This document shows positions 34,792-44,666 of a stretch of DNA of 64,000 nucleotides, piece after piece. The stretch's first letter is position 1, and each line of letters begins with the position of its first letter. A model generated the notes under the pieces. It was not told the origin of the DNA, did not search any database, and was given only the letters and a program-made list of their open reading frames with translations. Origin of the DNA: Maribacter aestuarii (GTDB lineage Bacteria; Bacteroidota; Bacteroidia; Flavobacteriales; Flavobacteriaceae); NCBI RefSeq assembly GCF_027474845.2, contig NZ_CP107031.2, forward strand, positions 2,928,501 through 2,992,500, written 5' to 3'. Both the position numbers and the translations under genes were made by a program.

Positions 34792-35875
34792 AATCAGATT
34801 TTAATAGGAGTTGGATGTATTGTTTTTGTTGTACCGAATATTGCCATTTCTCATCATGGTACAATTCCAATTTTGGTAACCTTTCGTTCGTTATACCTTT
34901 AAATATTTTAGCCAAGGAATTTTCATCTTCATAGAAATGAGAATTGGCCTTTAAATCTGGAATTATATCCAGCTCTTTAGGACATATTAATGGCTTTTGA
35001 TAGGCAAATGCTAAATTATAGGCCCCCGTAATTTTAAATTTCAGGTAATGTTGCTCGGTCAAAGATACCGGCGCCATTATAAAGTCGGATTTTTTTATGT
35101 ATGAATGAAAATCTTCGTTTTCAATAAAATCGGAAAAGGTGATGAAATACTTTTTCAACCCCAATTTGTCAATTTGTTTGAGAAATTTTATAGTCGCAGG
35201 GGCATCATAGGGCATTTTCCCTAAAATAACCACTTTGATTTTTCCAACTTTATCTAATTTGGATAAGGCCTTTAAGACGATATCATAATCACGCCTTTTG
35301 TAATTTAATTCACCCGGTATACAAATCCAATAATCTTCGTTTTTTTCAATTGTTTTCTTAAGCTTGTAGCGAGGGAAAAAAATAGGGTAGAAGGAATGTA
35401 ATCGTATGCTTTTATCATCGATTTCACTGGAATCCAATAAGAAATCGTTGAGCACATAGTAGTCCTTTAGTTTCTTGTTCACAATTTTTTGGGACGTACT
35501 TTCATTTAATTTACGCAGGTTATGTATGATCCCATACCTTCTGATACGTTTCGGTAAAAAATAAGTCAACGCAATCGTTTCTTTGTTGGAGCTTGCCGTA
35601 TTGAAAATTATCTTTTCAAAGGAATTTTTAGTGATGTACTGGTATAAAGAAAACCAGTTGCTTATCCTTTTTAGAAAAAATGCGGTTGCCCTTGGATTAT
35701 AGTATTTAATGTAACCTTTTGAAATTCCATAGGAATCAACATTTCTAGAATTCCTTGGATTAAGTATTAAAGTAACTTGATAGCCGGCATCGTGAAGAAA
35801 TTGAACTTGGGAGTACAGACATTCTTCGTGATAGGTCGTAAGCTCAACAAGCGCTATTTTCTTTTTATCTGACAT
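34778..35875 (-). CDS. Putative glycosyltransferase (GT-B, GT4-like)
   Basis: About 365 residues from ATG 35875 (an upstream in-frame start at 35926 is less likely, as it reaches the divergent gene's promoter). The N-terminal half begins KKIALVELTTYHEECLYSQV and lacks strong motifs. The C-terminal half has a GT-B pattern: WICIPGELNYKRRDYDIVLK, KVVILGKMPYDAPA and a nucleotide-sugar-like region KITGAYNLAFAYQKPLICP. It probably transfers a sugar to a surface glycan. It diverges from a GT2 gene with only 53 bases between them. Confidence 0.7.
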   Translation of the reverse strand: MSDKKKIALVELTTYHEECLYSQVQFLHDAGYQVTLILNPRNSRNVDSYGISKGYIKYYNPRATAFFLKRISNWFSLYQYITKNSFEKIIFNTASSNKETIALTYFLPKRIRRYGIIHNLRKLNESTSQKIVNKKLKDYYVLNDFLLDSSEIDDKSIRLHSFYPIFFPRYKLKKTIEKNEDYWICIPGELNYKRRDYDIVLKALSKLDKVGKIKVVILGKMPYDAPATIKFLKQIDKLGLKKYFITFSDFIENEDFHSYIKKSDFIMAPVSLTEQHYLKFKITGAYNLAFAYQKPLICPKELDIIPDLKANSHFYEDENSLAKIFKGITNERLPKLELYHDEKWQYSVQQKQYIQLLLKSDYGKN

Positions 35876-35913
35876 TATCTTTTGGTTAATCCAAAGATAC
35901 TGGAAGACTTTTA

Positions 35914-35921
35914 TATTTTTG
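35914..35921 (+). promoter_or_regulatory. -7 element for the GT2 gene at 35929
   Basis: TATTTTTG matches TAnnTTTG exactly and ends only seven bases before the ATG, so the 5' leader would be a few bases or absent. Confidence 0.55.
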
Positions 35922-35928
35922 TGCAATT

Positions 35929-36759
35929 ATGAGCAACACCGTTGAGGTTCCAAAAATAAGCGTGATTGTAAGCACCTATAATGCCGAGGAGTGGCTGAAA
36001 AAGGTGCTGTGGGGATTTAATCAGCAAATATTCAAAAGTTTCGAGGTCGTAATAGCGGACGATGGTTCTAGGGATTCTACACGATTGCTGATAGAAGAAA
36101 TGGCCAAGGAAGTCGATTACGAAATTGTTCATGTTTGGCAGGAGGATGACGGTTTTCAGAAGTCCAGAATTTTGAACAAAGCCGTAAAGGCTTGTAGGGC
36201 ATCCTATATCATCATGACCGATGGCGACTGTATACCCCGAGAGGATTTTGTTCAGGTACATTATATAAACAAGGAGAAGGGTTATTTTATTTCCGGGGGA
36301 TATTATATGCTTCCTATGAACATATCAAAAGCCATCACCTTGGAGGACATTGAGAAACAAAACTGCTTTAATATCAACTGGTTGAAAGAAATGGGTATTC
36401 CTCAGACATTTAAAAACAACAAGTTGACAGCAAACGGACTCATTTCCAAATTACTCAATTGGATTACGCCTACCAATGCTAGTTGGAACGGTCATAATTC
36501 GTCCGGTTGGAAAAAGGATATACTAAACGTTAATGGCTTTGACGAACGTATGCAATATGGAGGTCAGGATAGAGAACTCGGTGAAAGGCTTTTTAACTTT
36601 GGAATAAAATCCAAACAGCTAAGATATAGTGCCGTATGTGTGCACCTGGATCATAAAAGAGGGTACAAGACGCCCGAATCCATTGCTAAAAATGTTGGGA
36701 TACGTAAAAAAACCAAGCGTGAAAAACGCGTTTGGACACACTACGGCATAACCAAATAG
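35929..36759 (+). CDS. Glycosyltransferase family 2 with GT7-like C-terminus
   Basis: 276 residues. GT-A fold: ISVIVSTYNAEEWLKKVL, the nucleotide-binding VVIADDGSRDSTR, and the metal-binding DxD-type MTDGDCIPRED. The C-terminal part (SSGWKKDILNVNGFDERMQY, then GGQDRELGERLFNFG) is the galactosyltransferase GT7-C-like acceptor region seen in chondroitin-type and LPS enzymes. It probably builds lipopolysaccharide or a surface glycan at the cytosolic membrane face. It overlaps the convergent GT2 gene by 19 bases. Confidence 0.9.
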   Translation: MSNTVEVPKISVIVSTYNAEEWLKKVLWGFNQQIFKSFEVVIADDGSRDSTRLLIEEMAKEVDYEIVHVWQEDDGFQKSRILNKAVKACRASYIIMTDGDCIPREDFVQVHYINKEKGYFISGGYYMLPMNISKAITLEDIEKQNCFNINWLKEMGIPQTFKNNKLTANGLISKLLNWITPTNASWNGHNSSGWKKDILNVNGFDERMQYGGQDRELGERLFNFGIKSKQLRYSAVCVHLDHKRGYKTPESIAKNVGIRKKTKREKRVWTHYGITK

Positions 36760-37535
36760 TAAGCTAGCTGATTTTTCTTCTCTAGGCGTTTAAGTTCTTT
36801 GAACCTTTCCAGTACACCAAGGGCGTTTAAATAACAGATGATAAAACCTTTCTTACCATCTAATATGCCAAGTCTAAGTATATAGTGGTTGAAAAATTTC
36901 CAAGTGGGCTTAAGTACCATTAAGAAATAGTTGAACTGCTTTTCGGTATAGAAGGACTCGATAGCTTTTAGTCTTCCATACTTCAACATCTTCTCCTTGT
37001 AATCTTCGTAATTTTTATAGCAATAGTGAACCAATTTTTCCTTGAAAATGCCGGACTTGCCGTTAACATCCAAGGTTTCATGCACAATCTTACTATCGGA
37101 GAATTTTGCCTTACTTTTTCTAAAAAGCCTATAGTTCTTATCAGTTTGCCAACCGCTGAACCTCAATTTTTCATTTTGAAACATGAATTGACGATAAAAC
37201 CAAAAAGCGGCTACGTCGGTCCCTTCAGCTACAGTACTTTGTATTTCGTTCTTTAATCCCTCTGACACAATTTCATCGGCATCCAAGAACAATATCCAAT
37301 CATTCTTCGCATTTTTTAAAGCGAACGATTTCTGTGCTGTAAAGTTCTCAAACGGATTTTGAATGACCCTTACTTTGGGATGGTCGGTTAGGTACTCATA
37401 CGTACCGTCAGTACTAAAGGAATCAACTACCAAGATTTCATCGGCAAAAGATACAGATTCCAGACACTTATCTATGTAACCTATTTCGTTATAGGTTATA
37501 ATCAAGGCGCTTATTTTATCTTGTGTACCTTCCAT
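36741..37535 (-). CDS. Glycosyltransferase family 2, WaaE/KdtX-like
   Basis: 264 residues. KISALIITYNEIGYIDKCLE, EILVVDSFSTDGTYEYL and the metal site WILFLDADEIVSEGLKNEI define a GT2 enzyme. The layout with YRLFRKSKAKFSDSKIVHET matches the WaaE/KdtX subgroup (LPS core beta-1,4-glucosyltransferase). A hydrophobic C-terminal region (KKGFIICYLNALGVLERF) may contact the membrane. A role in LPS core assembly is likely, but the sugar cannot be named. Three glycosyltransferase genes lie at 34.8-37.5 kb. Confidence 0.9.
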   Translation of the reverse strand: MEGTQDKISALIITYNEIGYIDKCLESVSFADEILVVDSFSTDGTYEYLTDHPKVRVIQNPFENFTAQKSFALKNAKNDWILFLDADEIVSEGLKNEIQSTVAEGTDVAAFWFYRQFMFQNEKLRFSGWQTDKNYRLFRKSKAKFSDSKIVHETLDVNGKSGIFKEKLVHYCYKNYEDYKEKMLKYGRLKAIESFYTEKQFNYFLMVLKPTWKFFNHYILRLGILDGKKGFIICYLNALGVLERFKELKRLEKKNQLAYYLVMP

Positions 37536-37633
37536 AGTAATCTAAGTAAGTAGGTTTTTTAAAACTAGAGTCAACAAAGTTATAACTAAAAAAAAACCTA
37601 AAAATTATATTTTACCTAAAATTCCTACAAATT

Positions 37634-38449
37634 TTATGCGGAGACACCGTATTCCCTGAGTGCATCGTTCAAAGATGTTTTTTTATTGGTGCTTTCCTTT
37701 CTTGTACCTATAATCAGAGCACATGGCACTTGAAAATCTCCAGCGGGAAATTTTTTGGTGTAACTCCCTGGTATAACAACTGAACGGGCGGGAACCCTAC
37801 CTTTAATTTCAACGGGACTGGAACCGGTTACGTCAATAATTTTTGTTGAGGCTGTCAAAACAACGTTTGCACCTAATACGGCCTCTTTTTCTACCCTAAC
37901 ACCTTCTACAACAATGCATCGAGACCCTATAAATGCATTATCCTCTATAATTACCGGCGCAGCTTGTAGCGGCTCTAAAACTCCTCCAATACCAACACCC
38001 CCACTAAGGTGGACATTCTTCCCAATCTGTGCACAACTCCCCACGGTAGCCCAAGTATCCACCATAGTACCTTTATCTACATAAGCTCCAATATTTACGT
38101 AGCTCGGCATGAGTATGGTGCCGGGCGAGATGTAAGCCCCATGCCTTGCCACGGCGTTAGGCACGACCCTGATTCCCTTTTCGGCATACCCTCTTTTTAA
38201 GGGCATTTTATCATGGTATTCAAAGATTCCCGCTTCTAAGGTTTCCATTTTCTGAATGGGGAAATAGAGTACTACACCTTTCTTAACCCACTCGTTAATT
38301 TGCCATCCATCTGCAGTAGGTTCTGCGCAGCGCAGTTTCCCGGCATCAATCAGGTCAATGACTTCCCGTATGGCTTCTTGAGTTTTCGCTTCCTTCAACA
38401 TGGCCCTTTCTTCCCATGCTTTTTCTATTATCTGCTTTAAATCGTTCAT
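37634..38449 (-). CDS. dapD: Tetrahydrodipicolinate N-succinyltransferase
   Basis: Succinylates tetrahydrodipicolinate in the diaminopimelate/lysine pathway. 271 residues. The N-terminal helical domain is followed by a left-handed beta-helix of hexapeptide repeats from about residue 105 (AYISPGTILMPSYVNIGAYV, GKNVHLSGGVGIGGVLEPL, GSRCIVVEGVRVEKEAVLGA). Conserved family motifs include RVVPNAVARHGAYI and VDTWATVGSCAQ. The promoter region is shared with the divergent ruvX. Confidence 0.95.
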   Translation of the reverse strand: MNDLKQIIEKAWEERAMLKEAKTQEAIREVIDLIDAGKLRCAEPTADGWQINEWVKKGVVLYFPIQKMETLEAGIFEYHDKMPLKRGYAEKGIRVVPNAVARHGAYISPGTILMPSYVNIGAYVDKGTMVDTWATVGSCAQIGKNVHLSGGVGIGGVLEPLQAAPVIIEDNAFIGSRCIVVEGVRVEKEAVLGANVVLTASTKIIDVTGSSPVEIKGRVPARSVVIPGSYTKKFPAGDFQVPCALIIGTRKESTNKKTSLNDALREYGVSA

Positions 38450-38530
38450 GTGTCCTCAATATTTCGTTCAAAGATAGGTTGAAGCAAAGTAATTCTCTAA
38501 GTGTTAATCATCATATAACAAATTATCCTT

Positions 38531-38538
38531 TATTTTTG
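38531..38538 (+). promoter_or_regulatory. -7 element of the ruvX operon
   Basis: TATTTTTG matches TAnnTTTG exactly, 13 bases before the GTG start of ruvX. Confidence 0.6.
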
Positions 38539-38551
38539 CTAAAAATTCAAA

Positions 38552-38962
38552 GTGGGGAGGATTCTGGCAATAGATTATGGGGCAAAACGCATTGGAATTG
38601 CTGTTACGGACGAGTTGCAACTAATCGCATCAGGTCTAACGACCATACCTACTCCAGAAATCTTTGACTTTTTAACCGGTTATTTGAAAGAAGAAAAGGT
38701 ATCTACCATAGTCGTTGGAGAACCTAAACAAATGGACAATACACCGTCGGAGTCAGAAGCCCTAATAAAGCCTTTTTTGGAAAAAATAGTACAGCAATTT
38801 CCAGACGTGAAGATTTTAAGACATGATGAACGTTTTACTTCTAAAATGGCCTTTCAGACGATGCTGGATTCAGGTCTAAAGAAGAAACAACGAAGGAACA
38901 AGGCTTTGGTAGACGAGATTAGCGCAACAATTATTCTTCAATCATTTATGGAAAGGATTTAG
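38552..38962 (+). CDS. ruvX: Putative Holliday junction resolvase YqgF/RuvX
   Basis: 136-residue RNase H-like nuclease, also reported in 16S rRNA 5'-end processing. Catalytic acids are in GRILAIDYGAKRIGIAVTDE (first Asp), VVGEPKQMDN, LRHDERFTSKMA and VDEISATIIL (last Asp). It uses a GTG start; no ATG gives the conserved N-terminus. It leads a forward cluster with a DUF1919 gene, def and DUF5606. Confidence 0.92.
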   Translation: MGRILAIDYGAKRIGIAVTDELQLIASGLTTIPTPEIFDFLTGYLKEEKVSTIVVGEPKQMDNTPSESEALIKPFLEKIVQQFPDVKILRHDERFTSKMAFQTMLDSGLKKKQRRNKALVDEISATIILQSFMERI

Positions 38963-38968
38963 CGCGAT

Positions 38969-39652
38969 ATGTTCAAAAGACCCGAAATTTTTATCAAACG
39001 TAAAATCCGACATTTTTTTGATTCGTATTACCAAAAAGCAGATAGGTCCGCGTTAAAGAATAAGAACTTTGTATTGATTAGTAGAAATTGCTGGGGAGGA
39101 CAAGCCTATCAATGGTTGGGAAAACCCTACAATACGCCCTTTGTTGGTCTGTTTTTGTTCGGCCCCTGTTATATGAAATTGTTGAGAGATTTTGATACCT
39201 ATATGAAAATGGAACTGGTTTTTTGTGAGACTTCCAAATATCCTGAAGCATATAACGATTATCCCATAGGACTATTAGGTGATGTGGAGATTCACTTTCA
39301 ACACTACCAGAATAATGAAGAGGCCAATGAAAAGTGGGTCAGAAGAAGGGAGCGAATGTTGGCCCATGAGAATAAGGACAATTACTTTTTTACCATCTGT
39401 GATAGGCGAAGAGTCTCGCAGGAGGATATCCAAGAGTTCCATCAAATGGATTTTAAGCATAAACTATCTTTTTCTTTTGATAAAATTCCAGGGCTTTCCA
39501 ATTTAGAACATATAAAATTTATAAAGGACCCAACTAAGAAAAAAGGAACTCCGCCGAACGGAAAGAAGAGATTTAAACTTACATTTTTGTATTTTGACCT
39601 CGTTCAGTGGCTCAATTCTGGAAATGTACTTAGAACAAGATTTAAAGAATAA
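38969..39652 (+). CDS. DUF1919 family protein
   Basis: 227-residue protein of the DUF1919 (exopolysaccharide-biosynthesis-associated) family. Motifs: NFVLISRNCWGGQAYQWLGK, TPFVGLFLFGPCYMKLLRDF, YPIGLLGDVEIHFQHY and FTICDRRRVSQEDIQEF. Members usually sit in capsule or exopolysaccharide loci and may modify glycans; the reaction is unknown. It is tightly placed between ruvX and def (six and three bases), an odd location for such a gene, but close to the glycosyltransferases at 34.8-37.5 kb. Confidence 0.85.
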   Translation: MFKRPEIFIKRKIRHFFDSYYQKADRSALKNKNFVLISRNCWGGQAYQWLGKPYNTPFVGLFLFGPCYMKLLRDFDTYMKMELVFCETSKYPEAYNDYPIGLLGDVEIHFQHYQNNEEANEKWVRRRERMLAHENKDNYFFTICDRRRVSQEDIQEFHQMDFKHKLSFSFDKIPGLSNLEHIKFIKDPTKKKGTPPNGKKRFKLTFLYFDLVQWLNSGNVLRTRFKE

Positions 39653-39655
39653 ATA

Positions 39656-40246
39656 ATGATTTTACCGATTATAGCTTATGGTGATCCTGTATTACGCAAA
39701 ATAGGACAGGAAATTGACAAGGATTATCCAAACCTAAAGGATTTGGTTGCTAATATGTGGGAAACTATGTACAACGCGAACGGGGTTGGTCTTGCCGCAC
39801 CGCAAATTGGACTGCCTATTCGTTTATTTATTGTGGATACCACTCCTTTTGCGGATGATGAGGATTTAACGTTAGATGAAAAAAAGGAATTGGAGGGATT
39901 TAAACAAGTCTTTATCAATGCCCACGTAGAGGAGGAAACCGGTGAGCAATGGGCATTTAATGAAGGTTGTTTAAGTATTCCGGATGTCCGCGAGGATGTA
40001 AGCAGAAAGGACACTATTAAAATCACCTATCAGGACGAGAACTTTAAAAAGCACACCAAGACTTTTGATGGCTTATTGGCACGGGTTATCCAGCACGAGT
40101 ATGATCACATTGAAGGTGTTCTGTTTACGGATAAACTTTCGTCCTTAAAAAAACGCTTGATAAAGGGAAGACTGGCCAACATTTCAAAAGGAAAAATCGA
40201 TGTGGATTATAGGATGCGCTTTCCCGGCCTAAAAAAAGGACGTTAA
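39656..40246 (+). CDS. def: Peptide deformylase
   Basis: Metalloenzyme removing the N-formyl group from new proteins. 196 residues. All three motifs are present: GVGLAAPQ (43-50), EGCLSIPDVR (metal Cys) and QHEYDHIEGVLF (metal His pair and catalytic Glu). An insertion (FADDEDLTLDEKKELEGFKQ) is typical of Bacteroidota deformylases. It is three bases after DUF1919 and 60 before DUF5606. Confidence 0.97.
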   Translation: MILPIIAYGDPVLRKIGQEIDKDYPNLKDLVANMWETMYNANGVGLAAPQIGLPIRLFIVDTTPFADDEDLTLDEKKELEGFKQVFINAHVEEETGEQWAFNEGCLSIPDVREDVSRKDTIKITYQDENFKKHTKTFDGLLARVIQHEYDHIEGVLFTDKLSSLKKRLIKGRLANISKGKIDVDYRMRFPGLKKGR

Positions 40247-40306
40247 ATCCTATACTAAATCAATAGAAAAATATAATATTTGCTCACTTAAACTTTAACT
40301 TAACCT

Positions 40307-40741
40307 ATGGGGTTGGAAAAAATACTTTCCGTTGCAGGAAAACCAGGATTATACAAATTAATTACACAGACAAGGACAGGATTTGTGGCCGAATCCTTAT
40401 TGGACGGCAAAAAAATAAGTGTCGGCTTAAGGAGTAACGTAAGTGTACTGTCAGAAATTGCTATTTACACGTTGGAGGAAGAACTGCCACTGCGCCAGGT
40501 TTTTCTAAAAATACAGAAGAAGGAAAATGGAGGGAAGACTTCCGTAAATCATAAGGATGAGAAGATAAAATTGGAAGAGTATTTTTTTGAGGTTCTCCCC
40601 AATTACGACGAGGACAGGGTATATGCGAGTGACATAAAGAAAATCATTCAATGGTATAATATATTGGTCGATAAAGAAATAACCGATTTTTCAGATATCA
40701 GCCCTGAAGCGACTGAAGCAGAAGCCTCGGAAGAGGAATAG
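40307..40741 (+). CDS. DUF5606 family protein
   Basis: 144 residues. The first 60 are the conserved DUF5606 core: GLEKILSVAGKPGLYKLIT, GFVAESLLDGKKISVGLR and SEIAIYTLEEELPL. The middle is charged, and the tail is rich in Glu/Ala (EATEAEASEEE). The family is largely restricted to Bacteroidota and its function is unknown; the SH3-like small-barrel pattern is only an impression. It usually neighbours def and mazG; here mazG is 14 kb away. A strong terminator follows. Confidence 0.85.
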   Translation: MGLEKILSVAGKPGLYKLITQTRTGFVAESLLDGKKISVGLRSNVSVLSEIAIYTLEEELPLRQVFLKIQKKENGGKTSVNHKDEKIKLEEYFFEVLPNYDEDRVYASDIKKIIQWYNILVDKEITDFSDISPEATEAEASEEE

Positions 40742-40763
40742 TAAATATTACCTTAAAACTTTC

Positions 40764-40794
40764 AAGCCCCGTTTGTAAAATCGGGGCTTTTTTT
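40764..40794 (+). terminator. Terminator after DUF5606
   Basis: AAGCCCCG and CGGGGCTT pair around a 10-base loop, followed by a T run. It closes the ruvX-def-DUF5606 unit. Confidence 0.85.
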
Positions 40795-40856
40795 ATGGCG
40801 CAGGGATAAAAGTAATGTTTATATTTAGGAGGATTAATTCAAATAAAAATACCATC

Positions 40857-43800
40857 ATGCGCTTCTCCTATAAACAGTTTCTATCACTTTTTTTCTAATC
40901 AGTTTAACTATCATCCATGCCCAGAATGATGAGGCTGATAAGAAAGCTACCAAAGAACTTCCTCTAGAACCGGAACGGAAAATTTCATTCACAACGGAGA
41001 AGGGAACTTGGATTTCCTTAGATGTTAGTCCGGACGGTCAGACCATCGTTTTTGACTTAATGGGTGACATATATACCATGCCGATTACTGGCGGTAGTGC
41101 TACGAGGATTACGTCTGGTATGCAATATGATGTGCACCCCAGATACAGTCCAAATGGAAAAAGTCTAGTTTTTATTTCGGATAAAAGTGGTTCGGACAAC
41201 ATTTGGACTTTGGATTTAGCGTCAAAAGAGGACAAACAAATTACCAAAGAAAAAAAGCATAATTTCTTTTCTGCGGAATGGACTGCAGATGGGGAATATC
41301 TGATAGGGGTAAAGGGTAGAAGAAATATTAAACCTCATATTTACCACAAAGATGGAGGTTCAGGAAGTCAGTTGGTAGATAAGCCCGAGAATATAAAACT
41401 CATTGATCCAGCCGCAAGTCCCGATGGAAAGTTGGTTTATTTTTCCCAGCGCCAGAACGCTTGGAACTATAATGCCCAACTACCACAATATCAGATTGGC
41501 ACTTACGATATGGAGGATTCGGACATGGCCGTAATTACATCAAAATACGGCTCGGCTTTTACCCCTACATTGTCTCCGGATGGTAATTGGTTGGTTTATG
41601 GTACTCGTTTTGAAGCCGAAACAGGATTGGTTTTAAGAAACCTTTCCTCAGGCGATGAAAGATGGCTTGCATATCCCGTTCAAAGAGATGAGCAGGAGTC
41701 CATTGCAGCTTTAGGTGTTCTGCCCGGTATGTCCTTTACCCCGGATAGCAAACATCTGATTGCCTCCTACGGTGGCAAAATTTATAAAATTTCTTTAGGG
41801 AACAACGAGGCAACCGAAATACCTTTTAAGGTCGCGGTGGAGTTGGATATGGGGCCAAGGTTGGCTTTTAAATATCCCATAAAAGATACGGAAGATGCAC
41901 TGGCAACCCAGATTAGAGACGCCAAACCTTCACCTGATGGTACAAAATTGGCATTTACAGCATTGAACAGATTGTACGTGATGGATTTTCCTAATGGTAC
42001 TCCTAGGCGACTTACGGGAAATGACTTCATAGAGGCACAGCCCTCGTGGTCTCCCGACGGTAAATTTTTGGCTTTCACCACTTGGGATGAAAATGGGGGA
42101 CATCTTTATAAGATTAATGTTGACGGAAGGCCTAAACCTATACAGTTGACTAACAAACCAGGACTGTACACCTATCCGGAATGGTCTTACAAACAAAATA
42201 GAATTGCTTTTCATAGGGGCAGTTCACAATCTTTTCAAGATTTATTAGGTCTTTTTTCCAGTAGAAATATTGAGGATTTGGTCTGGGTTTCTTCTGATGG
42301 GGGAGAGACTAACTTAATCGACAAGACCAAAGGAAGACAAATGCCACATTTTACAAAAGTGGATGATCGTATTTATTTGAGCCATGATGAAAAAGGGCTA
42401 GTATCTATCCGTTGGGACGGTACGGATGAAAAGGAACACATTAAACTGAAAGGAATAGTCACCTATGGTTCTCAGGACATTCTTGATGACCACAGCCTAT
42501 TACCAACAATGACTGAGGCGGATGACAAGGATAAATCTTCAAAACCCAGTGTGGTTAAAATTTCTCCAGATGGCAAATCCGTTTTGGCAAAAATAAATAA
42601 TGACATATATACGGCTACTATTCCAAGATATGGAAAGACTCCTACAGTTTCGGTAGCCAAGGTAGATGATGCCGCTTTCCCCGCTATGAAACTAACGGTA
42701 ATTGGTGGAGAATTCCCTACGTGGTCCAATGATAGTAAAAAAGTGCATTGGTCCCTTGGTGCAAGTCACTTTAGATATATAATTGAAGAAGGGAAGAAAT
42801 TTAATGACAGTCTGGCGGAAGCTAAAAAGGCGGAAAAAGAGCTAAAGAAAACGGAAATAGAGAAGGATTCTACTAGGTTAGATAATAAAGAGGATGAAAA
42901 AGATACTCCCGTTTTCAGGGCAGATGAGTTTAAGATCAAAATCGTTTATAAAAAAGACACCCCAAAAGGAAACCTTTTATTGAAAGGTGGTAGAATCCTT
43001 ACTATGAAGGATGAAGCGGTTATAGAAAATGGGGATGTTCTTATTGAGAATAACCGAATAAAAGGCGTTGGAACTTCTGGGAGTTTGTCAATTCCAGATG
43101 GAACCACAGAAATCGACGTATCTGGAAAAACGATTATTCCAGGATTTGTGGATACACATGCCCACTTAAGACCGGCTTGGGGTGTCCATAAGAATCAAGT
43201 TTGGATGTATGCCGCTAATCTCGCTTATGGTGTCACCACAACAAGGGACCCGCAAACAGGAACTACCGATGTATTATCCTATTCGGATATGGTAGAAGCT
43301 GGTATGGTTGACGGTCCAAGGATATATAGTACTGGCCCGGGATTAGGGTTTTGGGGCTACCAGTTAGAAAGTCTGAAACAGACCAAGGAGGTTTTAAAGC
43401 AATACAGTGACTATTTTGACACCAAGACCATAAAAATGTACTTGGTCGGTAACCGTCAACAACGCCAATGGGTCATTGAGGCTTGTAAGGACTTAAAATT
43501 AATGCCAACCACAGAAGGCGGTTTAGATTTTAAATTGAATATGACGCAATTGATAGATGGGTATCCGGGTCATGAACACTCTTTACCCATTTATCCCATA
43601 TATGATGATGTCATTAAAACCATCGCGGATTCTAAAATGGCAGTGACACCAACATTACTTGTTTCCTATGGTGGGCCATGGGCGGAGAACTATTATTACT
43701 CTAGAGAGAATGTTTGGGGAGACGAAAAGCTCCAATATTTTACTCCTTACAAGGAACTGGCGAACAAGAGTAGGAGAAGACCAGGTTGGTTTATGGATGA

Positions 43801-44224
43801 GGAGCATGTATTCAAAAAGCATGCAGAATTTATGGCCGATTTGGTTGATGCTGGTGGCCTTGCGGGAATTGGAAGTCATGGACAGTTACAAGGACTCGGG
43901 TTCCATTGGGAACTTTGGTCAGTTGCCAGTGGTGGAATGAAACCAATGGACGCTTTGAGAGTTGCAACAATTATTGGCGCCGAAGCCATTGGGCTGGATG
44001 AGGACTTGGGAAGTCTAGAGCCTGGTAAACTGGCGGATATACTTGTACTGGATAATAATCCCTTGGATGATTTGAGGAATACGAACAGTATAGACCAAGT
44101 AATTAAAAATGGTCGGGTTTATGATGCCGATACTTTAGATGAGGTATGGCCAGACAAGAAGAAAGCCGAAACTTTTACGTGGCAGACCAAAAAGCCTGAT
44201 GGAGTTCCAGGGATAGGAAATTGA
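40857..44224 (+). CDS. Exported WD40/PD40 propeller-amidohydrolase fusion; signal peptide frame off by one
   Basis: The main frame is uninterrupted from about 40897 to 44224 (over 1100 residues). The N-terminal half is a TolB-like PD40 propeller with repeats such as LDVSPDGQTIVFD, RYSPNGKSLVFISD and PSWSPDGKFLAFTT. A charged linker (EAKKAEKELKKTEIEKDS) leads to an amidohydrolase domain with metal motif IPGFVDTHAHL, a central His in YPGHEHSLP and a late GIGSHGQLQGLG. The signal peptide is MRFSYKQFLSLFF from ATG 40857, but it continues as LISLTIIHAQ only if the T run at 40888-40894 has eight T, not seven. Probably a periplasmic hydrolase; substrate unknown. Confidence 0.85.
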
Positions 44225-44254
44225 AATCAAAAGCTTTTAAATTAATTGATAAGG

Positions 44255-44653
44255 TTAGCTATTTTTTGATAAACTCGTTAGAACCTGCATTGCTTTTTCT
44301 GACTGGTTTATGTCGATAAAAATATGGTCGTGATAATATCCTGCTATGACATTGCAACTAATACCGTGCATTGCCAGCTCGTTGGAGAACGCAGCCGTAA
44401 ATCCTACAGCCTCCAAGGAGGAATGAACCGTTAGTGTGATCCAAGCCGCGATATAGGCGTAATCAAGGCCAAGTTCATCGGCTTTGTTCCGTTCTAGAAT
44501 TACGGTTGTTCTTTCGGCTTCTTTGAATTCACCAATAGTAAGGCCTCGGTCTATTTTGTTTATATCCCTTATCGTGCAAAAAACATATTCCCCTTCGTTA
44601 AGCTTGGGAATCATTTCCTTCAGCAATTCAGATAAATCGGTTTTTCCGGCCAT
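44255..44653 (-). CDS. ACT-domain protein (DUF2241-like)
   Basis: 132 residues with two ACT-like halves: [17 protein letters not shown] in the first, and [20 protein letters not shown] followed by [16 protein letters not shown] in the second. This matches the small stand-alone ACT proteins thought to bind amino acids as regulators. No ligand or partner is known. It is 13 bases downstream of the hexosaminidase gene on the same strand. Confidence 0.85.
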   Translation of the reverse strand: MAGKTDLSELLKEMIPKLNEGEYVFCTIRDINKIDRGLTIGEFKEAERTTVILERNKADELGLDYAYIAAWITLTVHSSLEAVGFTAAFSNELAMHGISCNVIAGYYHDHIFIDINQSEKAMQVLTSLSKNS

Positions 44654-44666
44654 TCAAGTCGTGAAA

